In this document: positions 44,317 through 54,020 of the stretch, in pieces
Position numbering within the stretch: the first letter of the stretch is position 1
How the letters are laid out: each line of letters opens with the position of its first letter
Source of the DNA: Topomyia yanbarensis
Taxonomy: Eukaryota; Arthropoda; Insecta; Diptera; Culicidae
Direction: 5' to 3'
Length of the DNA: 64,000 nucleotides
NCBI RefSeq assembly: GCF_030247195.1
Contig: NC_080671.1
Span: 182,817,725 to 182,881,724, forward strand
Program-made: the position numbers and the translations under genes
The notes under the pieces: generated by a model
What the model was told of the DNA's origin: nothing
Database searches by the model: none
The model's input: only the letters and a program-made list of their open reading frames with translations

Positions 44317-45148
44317 TAGGGGAGACTGGGGCTAGTTGGCGGGGTTTTTTGGTTTCAATTTTTATCGCCGATTTTTTTAAAGTGTTTGATGCATTGTCTC
44401 CATTTTTAGAGACAAAAATATGTGACGGTATGTGGGTATACGCCAAAAACTAAGCAATCAAATGGAGATTCAATTACTTCAAGGGTCCTTTTGGAACGTG
44501 CTGAATGTCTTTTCGAGAAAACTGTATATTAACCGACATTTGCTATTATATTTCAGTTTCAATACCCTGCAATTTTGACTTTGACGCGTACTCCCTATAC
44601 AAAAGAAAATTTTCGAAATTTTTTATGCAATTGGCCGGAATAAATGTCTCCTACATTGGCGAGATACACAAGAAAAAGATTTTCTTACTTTGGAGTGAAT
44701 TCCAGAAATAAAAATATTTCATGATTTTATTGCACTGTAAATAGTACCGCCAACTTATCCCACGTGCAGCACCGCCAACTTGCCTCAACCGCATATTTTA
44801 TTAAAAATTATTTAAAAAATTACTTTTGTTTGTGGATAGATGTAATATCTATACGGATGCTCTTTTCACGCGCTATCGAAAAATATAATCATTCGGGAAA
44901 TAGATTTAAAATCACTCTAAATAACGCAAAGCATTTAAAATTTAGAACATTTACGTGGTATACTCGAAAACACAATATCACCCACAACTTCCACCAAACA
45001 AATCGTTTTGCAACAAAAACACATTGGATAACGGGTTTTACCTAACTTGAGGTACACAAGAAGAGCCAGCGCTATATGTCTAATTGAAACAGAGAAAAAG
45101 GGATTCCACCAACTTACCTCAACCGCCAACTAGCCCCGGGCTCCCCTA
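44317..45148. mobile_element. 832-bp TIR MITE, TAGGGGAG ends
   Basis: The left end is TAGGGGAGACTGGGGCTAGT followed by TGGCGG; the right end, reversed, is TAGGGGAGCCCGGGGCTAGT followed by TGGCGG. The 26-bp TIR has three mismatches and TA at each border. Inner CCGCCAACTTACC/CCGCCAACTTGCC motifs repeat near the right end. A related lone end (GCCAAAAACTAGCCCCA) is at about 46690-46707. No coding. Confidence 0.85.
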
Positions 45149-45280
45149 CGATATTTTGCTTCTGTGGTTTAGACAAAATGATACACGGGTAGATTTATCT
45201 GTTGGTAGCGGTGGAGCAGTTTTTAGCTTTTGTTGTTAGCAAGAATAAGGTAGCAAATTCAGCTCGTAATTCTCGTTTAA

Positions 45281-46243
45281 CCCTACAACGGTTTCGTAAC
45301 TTTTTCTATACGTAAACGGTTTTGTGGGGTACATTCGTACCCCAGAATTAAAACCGCTCTAATATGCCTAGTTTTTATTGAATTTATAATTAAATTAGAT
45401 AGTTTTATTAAAAAATAAGCCAATCAAAGCAGCCTTTTCAAAAATAATCGTGCTTTGCACATTTTCATTTTTATACAATTTGTCCTAAAAATACGTCAAC
45501 ATCCCTTTTTAACCTTAATATTGCTATAACTTCGGAAGCTTCTAACCGATTTTTACTATCTATACGGCGTTGTAAATATTATTAAATTGCCTTTTGAACA
45601 AATAGTAAATAATTCAAAAACCGACCAAAAAGTGCATTTATTCCGATGCTTGTTTGAACACCAAATACAAATACAATACAAATAGTAAATATACAGCAAT
45701 ATGCAGTAACGAAGTTAAAATAGGCGACCAGTGCATTGTACGTTCCAGAACTTGGGCTACAGAAGATGAGGAATTGAGTGGTGCGTAGTACATATTATAT
45801 ACAAATCATATTTTGACATCAAAACCAAAAATACGATTACGATCCAAGCACCTTTTCTAGTTACTTTGCTATAGTAGCATTATTAAATCAAATAACAGAT
45901 TTAATTGTTCAGCAGTGTTGAAGCCTATACAATTTCACGCAAGTTACTATGTATCGATATTTTGCTTATAAAAAAGATATAATAAATTTTCCGAATTATA
46001 TACACATGATAAAACACTAACGTAAACGGTTTTGTGGGGTACATTTGTACCCCAGACAAATTTTAAGCAGGCACTGTTAGGTTATTTAAGTGAAACAAAT
46101 AGGTTGCACCAGCTTTAATGGAAGTTTAATAATCAAATTGATTTATGATAAAGTTTGCTTGCAGTTAAAATAAACCGTAACGGAATAACAGGGATTGCAA
46201 ATAGCTCTGGGGTACAAATGTACCCCATAAAACCGTTGTAGGA
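45281..46243. mobile_element. piggyBac-type MITE with GGGGTAC palindromes
   Basis: TTAA borders both ends (45277-45280 and 46244-46247). The TIRs are CCCTACAACGGTTT (left) and TCCTACAACGGTTTT (right, reversed). Three 18-bp palindromes of the form GGGGTACATTTGTACCCC lie at 45326-45343, 46036-46053 and 46209-46226, two of them preceded by AAACGGTTTTGT. About 960 bp without transposase. Confidence 0.85.
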
Positions 46244-46247
46244 TTAA

Positions 46248-46879
46248 AAATATAGAACAACCGAGACAATTTTCTAATCATAGCTTTTATGAAGGTTTTT
46301 TTGGAAAGGAATGTGACGTTTTAATGTAGAAGTCGGTTTTAATACGCTGTTGGAATATGCAGTAATAGACAAAAAATGACACAGAACGCAGTAATAAGGA
46401 ATTAAACGCAAATAAAACAACTGCGAGTACAGCGGGCAAACGACTGCTAGTACTGGTGACTGAATTGAACTGATTTGATTTCCTTATTTGGCACATAGCA
46501 ATTGGCTTCTTATGGATATCACAAACATCTCTAGCGACGCCCAAAATTAGTGTTCCATCTTAACACAAAAAAATTATTTTAATGTGCTATAAAAATACAA
46601 ATATACAAATAAAAATTTATTTCAATTACCGGTTAATTAAGGTCAGTCTACCTTCTCATCCCTCCCGGAGTCCAAGCTAAAATCGTTCCGCCAAAAACTA
46701 GCCCCACTGTGGGTAAATTGTGTTGCTATTGTTTTTTTTTTTGGAAATGTTCTTTGAGACCAGCTATTCGAGAAGTGAAACAATTACTAAAAGTGAAAAA
46801 GGTGCTCAATGTGGCAGGAGCTAATATCCTACAATTGCACCATATAAAATATTAATCACAGTCATTCGTTACGCGAAAC
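46248..46879. other. Unclassified DNA
   Basis: Contains the lone MITE end near 46700. A minus-strand 85-codon open frame (46287-46544) has one hydrophobic stretch but no family resemblance; I do not call it a gene. Confidence 0.35.
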
Positions 46880-47283
46880 AACATACAACACGCCAACGAA
46901 TGCGGTAACGTTAACTAAAGCATCCCCGTATATATAGACAACGGCTCTAAACAGGTGCGCTTACACGATTTATCTCTGCCCACTCCTGACATGGCGATAA
47001 AAAAAAGTTTATATCAAGGTACGGATAAATGGATTTAATAACATTGAGGAACATTTTCCAGGGTAATTCTAATCCTTTTCCTGTGGTGAGAATGCTTGTG
47101 AACAAACTAATTCCTTTTTACAAAACCATTTTATGCATATTAACCGAACATGGAACATCTCATCAGACAACACCGGTTATGCACCCAGGGCAGATTCCTA
47201 TGCGCAAATTCTCAAAAAAACACTGCACCACCTAAAACATTGTACAGAAGTAGCTAAGAAAAGTCCGCCTACTATAACCGCTA
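46880..47283 (+). pseudogene. LINE ORF1 relic, left part (split by the I-clade LINE)
   Basis: Decayed text parallel to 28200-28560: PVVRMLV (about 47080), THQTTPVMHPGQIP (about 47158-47205) and a following zinc-knuckle remnant match the 28-kb copy (RVVRM, LVTHPGQIPTCQ). The relic stops at 47283, where the poly-T start of the minus-strand LINE begins, and continues at 53378. Confidence 0.55.
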
Positions 47284-47389
47284 ACAGCACATCGTTTTTT
47301 TTTTTTTATATTCATTTCGTTTATTTGATAGGCACAAATGCGTTAGCTTGGCGGTGCCAAATGCTTATGTTTTTACATTTTGGATATCT

Positions 47390-47760
47390 TAAAACTAGGA
47401 GGTTACAATGTTGAAATATTTTTTTACAAGGGAAAAAAAAGTTTACAGCTATCTTAAGACTAGAAATAAGATTCAATATACAAGAGAGGGCCAAAAGATT
47501 TTTTTATGAAAAAATTTAAAACAAGGGATTCACTTTGATATACAAGAGGGGGAGTAATAGTATTTTACGAAATATTTTACGGTTATCTTAAAACTAACAA
47601 TATAGTTTAGTACACAAAAGGGGGAACAAATATTTATGAGAAACAGAAATCTTAAAACTTGGGATTCAATTCTATTTACAAGATGGAGGACAAGAGTTTC
47701 AATAAAGAGTAAAAATTATAGCTATCTTAAAACTAGGAATACAGAATACTAATTTGAATT
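47390..47760 (-). repeat. Imperfect tandem motif in the LINE 3' region
   Basis: Around five diverged units on the plus strand share TATCTTAAAACTAGGAATA, CAATATACAAGAGGGGG and a following run of A/T, spaced about 60-110 bp. Degenerate 3'-region repeats in LINEs can come from slippage during target-primed reverse transcription. Confidence 0.6.
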
Positions 47761-48143
47761 TTTTAACTAAAACTTATGCTTGGTCAAGATATTCAGAGGG
47801 TGGCTTATTTCCGCATCAGTGTAGCAGCAGTTGTATCAAGGACAGGGGAGAGACAGGGAAAGAAGAGCAAAACTTGCAACTTGCGCTCGAACGGGGGGGG
47901 GGATCAGCGAAACAAATTTGCGCCTCAGTCTAGTAAGTCGTCGAGTACCGGATTGGCGGATGGTATTCTTCGGACCCGCGGGGAATCCTTCAAAACTCAT
48001 CGGAACTCGAGTCGCTCTCGCTTCAGTTTCCTTCTATGCAGGCGTAGTGGTAAGGGCGACGGCGGTTACATAGTGGCACTCTGGAGCTGATCGGTTCCAC
48101 AAGGCAGGAGGAAACTCTAAAAACGAGAAATAAAAGAGAGGGG

Positions 48144-51100
48144 CTAAATTGGGATATTTATCGTTTTTATGAAGGTATAAATAAGGGACATATAGGGGAA
48201 ATCACGAGTTGCCAGCATATCTCGGACTGGTACATTGGGTGGTCTACCTCGGGCCCGAAGGGATTCCTTTAACTGAGACCTGGCGTCACAATACCCGGCG
48301 CATACCCAGACAACGTGTTCGATGTCGTGATAGCCCTCGTCACAAGCGCACAGACTACTCTCCGCAAGCCCAATACGCCGCAAATGCGCATCCATGGTGT
48401 AGTGATTGGACATAAGTCGGGACATTACGCGAATAAAATCCCGACCCACATCCATCCCTCCGAACCAAGGCTTCGTTGATACCTTTGGGATAATCGAATG
48501 TAGCCATCGTCCAAGTTCCCCGTTGCTCCACGAGGTTTGCCAACTGTTGAGCGTCCTCTGACGACAAATACTAAAAAATTCGTTGAAGCAGATTGGTCTT
48601 TCGTATATGTCACCATTTAATGCGCCCGCCTTTGCTAATGAGTCGGCATTTTCATTGCCCGGGATAGAACAATGAGAGGGGACCCAAACAAAGGTAATCT
48701 GATAAGATTTTTCAGATAACGTACACAAGGACTCCTGTATCATCCCCAGGAAATACGGGAGTTGCTTTTTTGGCTTCACCGCACGAAGAGCCTCGATAGA
48801 GCTGAGGCTGTCCGAAACGATGAAGTAGTGATCTGTGGGCAGAGTGTCGATGATCCCAAGGGTGTACTGAATTGCAGCTAACTCTGCGACGTAAACTGAA
48901 GCGGGATCATTGAGCTTGAATGAAGCGGTGATAGTATTGTTGAAGATACCGAAGCCAGTGGACCCATCGAGATTTGATCCGTCAGTGTAAAACATTTTGT
49001 CGCAGTCGACTTCTCGGAATTTATTATAAAATATATTGGGGATCACCTGCGGGCGTATATGGTCCGGGATTCCACGAATCTCTTCCTTCATGGATGTGTC
49101 GAAGAATACAGTAGAATCAGAAGTATCTAGGAAACGGACACGGTTGGGATTGTACGAAGAAGGATTGATGCTCTGTGCCATGTAGTCGAAGTACAAGGAC
49201 ATAAAACGGGTTTGAGAATTAAGCTCGACGAGCCTCTCGAAGTTTTGAATTACCAACGGGTTCAGAATATCGCATCGGATGAGCAATCGATATGAGAGTT
49301 CCCAAAATCGATTTTTTAGCGGAAGAACGCCCGCCAGCACTTCGAGACTCATCGTATGGGTCGAGTGCATGCAACCCAAGGCAATGCGCAAGCAACGGTA
49401 CTGGATTCTCTCCAGTTTGATGAAGTGTATGTTCGCAGCGGAGCGGAAACAGAAACACCCGTACTCCATCACCGACAATATCGTTGTTTGGTACAACCTG
49501 ATCAGGTCTCCTGGGTGAGCACCCCACCATGTTCCAGTTATTGTTCGGAGAAAATTGATCCTTTGTTGGCATTTCTGTTTCAGATACCTAATGTGACATC
49601 CCCAGGTACCTTTAGAGTCGAACCAGACCCCGAGATATTTAAATGTGAAAACCTGGTTGATCGTTGCATCCATTAATAAAAGCTGGAGTTGCGCCGGCTC
49701 ACGCTTCCTAGAAAAAACAACCAACTCAGTTTTCTCCGTGGAGAACTCAATACCCAGCTGAAGAGCCCAAGTAGACAAATTGTCCAAGGTATTTTGTAAT
49801 GGTCCTTGCAAGTCGGCAGCTTTGGGCCCTGTAACAGAGACCACCCCGTCGTCTGCAAGTTGCCTTAGCGTGCATGAATTGGCAAGACAATCGTCAATAT
49901 CATTCACGTAGAAATTGTAGAGCAGGGGACTTAGACATGAGCCCTGGGGAAGACCCATGTAGCTAAATCGCGATGTTGTTAAATCGCCATGCGAAAAGTG
50001 CATGTGCTTTTCAGACAACAGGTTTAGCAAAAAGTTATTTAAAATTGGTGAAAGACCATGCTGGTGCAGCTTCTCTGACAGAATGTTGATAGAAACTGAG
50101 TCAAAAGCCCCCTTAATATCCAAGAAGACTGATGCCATCTGCTCTTTGTTAGCATAGGCCATTTGGATTTCTGTAGAAAGCAACGCAAGGCAATCGTTCG
50201 TCCCTTTGCCTTTGCGGAAGCCAAATTGTGTATCGATACGAGTTGTGGTCGGAGGCTGGTTTTCCTGGTTTTTGGATGGCGATGACCTTCACTTGCCTCC
50301 ATTCATAAGGGACAATGTTACCCTCAAGAAACTTGTTAAATAAATTCAACAAGCGCCTTTTTGCAGTGTCAGGCAGATTCTTCAGCAAGTTGAATTTAAT
50401 GCTGTCTAACCCTGGGGCGTTATTGTTGCACGATAAGAGAGCAAGTGAGAACTCCACCATCGAAAACGGTGTTTCGTTCGCGGTATCGTGAGGAGACGCG
50501 GCGCGGCACGTTTTCTGTACCGGGACAGAGTCCGGACAGATTTTCTTGGCGAAAGCGAATATCCAAAGGTTTGAATATTCCACGTTCTCGTTGGTACTAT
50601 TACGGTTACGCATACGTCGAGCCGTACCCCAAAGAGTGCTCATCGCTGTTTCTCTCGTTAACCCGTCGACGAACCGGCGCCAATAACTGCGTTTTTTGGC
50701 TTTCATTAGACTCTTCATTCGCCTTTCTAACGACGCGTACTGTTGATAGCTAGCGGGTAACCCGTCTTCCCGGAAGGCCTTATATGCAGTGGACTTTTCC
50801 GCGTACAGCTCTGAGCACTCTTTATCCCACCACAGGGTGGGAGACCGTCCATGGGTATTCGCGCTGGGTACTGGTTTAGTCTGAGCTTGATTCGCACTGT
50901 CGAGAATCAAGCCAGCCAAAAACCTGTACTCTTCCTCCGGAGGAAGTTCTTGAGTGGATTCGATTTTAACGGATATCGCGGTCGCGTAACTCTTCCAATC
51001 AATGTTCCGTGTGAGGTCATATGAGACATTGATTGTTTCCGATGGTCTTGAACCGTTAGCAATTGAAATCACGATAGGCAAATGATCGCTACCGTGGGGA

Positions 51101-51756
51101 TCAGGGATCACCTTCCACATGCAATCTAACTGTAGCGATGTCGAGCAAAGCGACAAATCCAACGCGCTTGCGCGTGCTGGTGGTGTAGGAATCCGCGTCA
51201 TTTCTCCCGTGTTTAAGATGGTCATGTTGAAATTGTCGCAAAGATCTTGGATTAATGTTGATCTATTATCATCATGAAGACAACCCCATACCGTACCGTG
51301 CGAGTTAAAGTCTCCCAGAACTAGCCGCGGTGCCGGTAAGGATTCCGTGATATTACAAAGCGTTCGGTGCCCTACCGAGGCTCTAGGAGGAATGTAGATG
51401 GAAGCAATGCAAAGGTCTTTACCTTTGATTAAAACTTGACAAGCGACAATTTCAATGCCTGGTGTCGAAGGGAGGTTAATTCGGTTGAAAGAATAGCACT
51501 TTTTGATCCCCAAAAGTACTCCTCCATAGGGGTTTTCTCGATCCAGACGAATTATATTAAAGTCGTGGAAGTTGAGATTTATATCGGAAGTTAACCAAGT
51601 TTCACATAGTGCGAATGCATCACATTTTAAACTATTTAGTAAAAATTTAAAGGAATCGATTTTCGGGAGGATACTTCTGCTGTTCCACTGTAGAACAGTG
51701 ATCGAATCGGTGACCTCGTTCGATGCCTTAGCCATCGAAGGATACGATCGCTGCAA
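48144..51756 (-). pseudogene. I-clade LINE ORF2: endonuclease, reverse transcriptase, RNase H; internal deletion
   Basis: Starts with ATG at 51756, overlapping the ORF1 end by 29 nt in another frame. Endonuclease: N25, E52, GDFN at 148-151 with H153, D200 and SDH at 223-225 are all present. RT begins with GLDSIKFNLLK and VIAIQKPGKPASDHNSYR. At about 50235 the text jumps from SYR to TQFGFRKGKG in another frame: the first RT block is missing and the frame changes. The remaining 679 codons (from 50183) have FLDIKGAFDSV, GLPQGSCLSPLLYN and LADD (instead of the usual YADD). RNase H keeps D401, E434, D458 and D514, and the Cys/His motif CACDEGYHDIEHVVWVC lies near the C-terminus. It would copy the element RNA at a nicked target; this copy cannot make the full enzyme. 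Confidence 0.9.
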
Positions 51757-53065
51757 GGAGGGGCCATTTAGTAGTCAACTGCTTCAAAAATGTTTGCACT
51801 ATAGGGAGAAAACGTATCAGAAGGCTTTTAAGAGGATCAGTAACATTGAAAGCTGTGAAAATTAAGTCCACTATGTCAGAAAATTTCATTAGTCCGCTAC
51901 TGGACTGAGTATCTGTTTGAAAAAAGGGGACACTTGGGGTTTTGGATGTCCCTGGAAGTGGTGGGTACTCCTTGTTAGAATTAATATTTCCAAGTCCTGG
52001 AGCAAATTGCTTCGGCTTTTGTGCATCACTTCCGTTGGATTTATTGGTTGTAGATGGCGCACTCTGAGTGGACGACACCTTGGCACCCTTACGAGGCAAT
52101 GTAGGGGAGGCTGGATTTCTCCTCTTCCTGGATTCCCCTGGGTTAACCAAAGATGTTCCCTCTCGTGGGTCGTCAGATTCTTGCTCAACGTTAGCCAAAC
52201 CAGCATAGGGATTTTCGGACAGGACAGATGGCGAAGCATTCTTTAGCATTTCTGCATAAGAACGCCTTGAGCGTTCCTTAAGGGAGCGCTTAATTTTATC
52301 CCCGCGCTGCTTGTACGCAGGACATGATTTAAGAGCATGTGAAGGGCCCCCGCAGCAAATACACTTTTCAGTTTCTTTGTCGCAAGAGTCATCCTCATGC
52401 TCTCCTTCGCATTTGCCGCATCGTTTCTTATTTCCACAATATGTGGCTGTGTGGCCCAACTGCTTGCAATTGCTGCAGTTCATGACCCGCGGTACGAACA
52501 GGCGAACTGGTAGGCGAACCTTGTCAAGGAGGATGTAGTTGGGAAGAGAGGACCCGGCGAATGTCACCCGAATCGAGCCTGATAGAGAGTAGGTAGTCTT
52601 GCCTCCCTCGGTGTTTGCGGTATACAATTGTTTGCATTCTAAGATCTTAATCTGTTCAAGAGAGGGGTCCTTAAAGCAGCCAACCCCGTGCTCCAACAGT
52701 TCTTCGCATTTCAGGCCCGGTTCGGACACTACCCCATCGATTTCACAGGCCACACAAGGCACGTACGCTTTAAATTCCCGCGTAAAGCGCTCACAGCAAG
52801 CAATCGCGTTTGCCTGGCCGAGATCACTCACTAGAACACGTATCTTGTTTGCCCGAACACGTGTTATCTGCGTTACGGCCGGGTAATTAGCAGTCAGATC
52901 TCGAGAAAGTTTTAATATATTAACCGGTTTCTCTCCGGTCCGAAAATATACCACCCATGGCCCAGAGGAACCTTCTGGGTACTGCTTTATATGGGGAGCA
53001 ATGCGAGTATTAGGGGGATCAGGGACTTCCATGATTACATCAGATGGTATTTCGCCCTCGGCCAT
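51728..53065 (-). CDS. I-clade LINE ORF1 protein (gag-like, three zinc knuckles)
   Basis: Intact 445-codon frame starting MAEGEIPSDVIMEVPD. Residues about 35-180 form an RNA-binding-type region. Three CCHC knuckles follow: C197-C200-H205-C210, C216-C219-H223-C228 (one residue shorter spacing) and C235-C238-H243-C248. Then come a basic, Ser/Pro-rich segment with YAEMLKN and a hydrophobic C-terminal region. This is the expected nucleocapsid-like protein that packages LINE RNA. The stop overlaps the ORF2 start, so ORF2 may be reached by reinitiation. No frame damage seen, in contrast with ORF2, so the copy is young or only recently inactivated. Confidence 0.88.
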   Translation of the reverse strand: MAEGEIPSDVIMEVPDPPNTRIAPHIKQYPEGSSGPWVVYFRTGEKPVNILKLSRDLTANYPAVTQITRVRANKIRVLVSDLGQANAIACCERFTREFKAYVPCVACEIDGVVSEPGLKCEELLEHGVGCFKDPSLEQIKILECKQLYTANTEGGKTTYSLSGSIRVTFAGSSLPNYILLDKVRLPVRLFVPRVMNCSNCKQLGHTATYCGNKKRCGKCEGEHEDDSCDKETEKCICCGGPSHALKSCPAYKQRGDKIKRSLKERSRRSYAEMLKNASPSVLSENPYAGLANVEQESDDPREGTSLVNPGESRKRRNPASPTLPRKGAKVSSTQSAPSTTNKSNGSDAQKPKQFAPGLGNINSNKEYPPLPGTSKTPSVPFFQTDTQSSSGLMKFSDIVDLIFTAFNVTDPLKSLLIRFLPIVQTFLKQLTTKWPLLAAIVSFDG

Positions 53066-53364
53066 TTAAGCACGAGGGCAGAGCGTTATATAAACGGGAA
53101 TGTGTCTTATTATTTGATTACAAGGTAGAGTAAAAGTAGGGAAAAGGAAAGAAAGCAAACGAGGAAAAAAATAAAGCAAAACTTATCTGCAAACAACGTC
53201 GATTGTTCCGCACCAGCGAAAACAATGTACTGGATTTACTGCCGGCACCAGCAGAATGGCAGCTAACGAACGAACAAAGGATGACCTTGAATCACTGAAT
53301 TTACACACCGAACACCACTGTGAAATATAACGATCCGTTCCGTTCAAAGGTTGGGAGACGTATG
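53066..53364 (-). promoter_or_regulatory. I-clade LINE 5' leader
   Basis: About 300 bp between the 5' target-duplication border and the ORF1 start, the place of the internal promoter in LINEs. No individual promoter motif could be defined with confidence. Confidence 0.45.
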
Positions 53365-53377
53365 ACAGCACATCGTT

Positions 53378-53701
53378 ATCTTATGCCAAACCACAAAAAG
53401 CTTCAAAACCAAGATTTGTGGATCTTACAGAAACAAATATTCACTCAATAAAATACTCCCAGTGTCTGCAATCCAACAACCGGTACCACCAGTAAAGAAA
53501 CGAACGCAGAAGAGGACGGATACGTCCGTGTGCTTGCATTTCTGTTTGGCGCTGTTCTCTTCGAAAATACATTGAATTGGCTTCTGAACGTTTTGTAAAG
53601 TATTCTGCCAATTCAAACAAAAAACTCGGTTTTGTTGACCTAGTACATAAAGTAGACAACTCCTCTAAGAACGTTTGTTTTAACAAATGTTAAATATATC
53701 G
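53378..53701 (+). pseudogene. LINE ORF1 relic, right part
   Basis: Continues the relic that stops at 47283. SYAKPQ (about 53381) corresponds to SYVKPQ of the 28-kb copy, and the ACCACCAGTAAAGAAACGAA and GAAGAGGACGGATAC stretch (about 53485-53523) parallels the TTNTTNKESNTDEEGF segment. It ends near AAATATATCG, at the same region where the 28-kb copy ends, then meets the foldback unit. Confidence 0.5.
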
Positions 53702-54020
53702 TCGGTTGTCACGGTAAAGATGGACACGTCTATCGATACCAGGACACATATTAGTGAACTCGGGTGATTCGTAGTTATACTGCCTAAGCTCGACCCTCAT
53801 TAACACAAGACAAAAATTAAGCCCGTACGATATTAAGCCTGTTCTAATGACCCTGCCACTTCTAGTTTTCCGATCTGTTTACTTCACATCCTTGCTCTCA
53901 CTTGAGTACTATGGCTCTAATTTTCATAAATTTCCCTACCCAGTAATCTCTAGCTAATTGAATGTCGTTAAAATGTAAAAAGAAAATGTGACTAACATAG
54001 TCGAAATAAAAAAGGAAAAA
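53702..54020. mobile_element. Second copy of the foldback unit (single arm)
   Basis: Corresponds, inverted, to 13529-13853 over about 320 bp: TGTCACGGTAAAGATGG at its left, CTCGACCCTCATTA, GCCACTTCTAGTTTTCCGAT, and GTCGAAATAAAAAAGG at its right. Only one arm is present, so the single unit, not the palindrome, is the basic repeat. A leading TGTCACGG would also suit a solo LTR, but I see no primer-binding site or internal region. Confidence 0.75.

Larger units (their letters stand above)
47297..53364 (-). mobile_element. I-clade non-LTR retrotransposon, nearly full length
   Basis: The element reads from 53364 (5') to 47297 (3'). ACAGCACATCGTT occurs on both sides (47284-47296 and 53365-53377), a 13-bp target duplication. 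On the plus strand the left edge is a run of T, i.e. the 3' poly-A of the element. It has a 5' leader of about 300 bp, ORF1, an overlapping ORF2 with endonuclease, reverse transcriptase and RNase H, and a 3' region of about 850 bp. RNase H plus a three-knuckle ORF1 points to the I group. It interrupts an older LINE relic. A deletion in the reverse transcriptase makes this copy non-autonomous. Confidence 0.9.
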
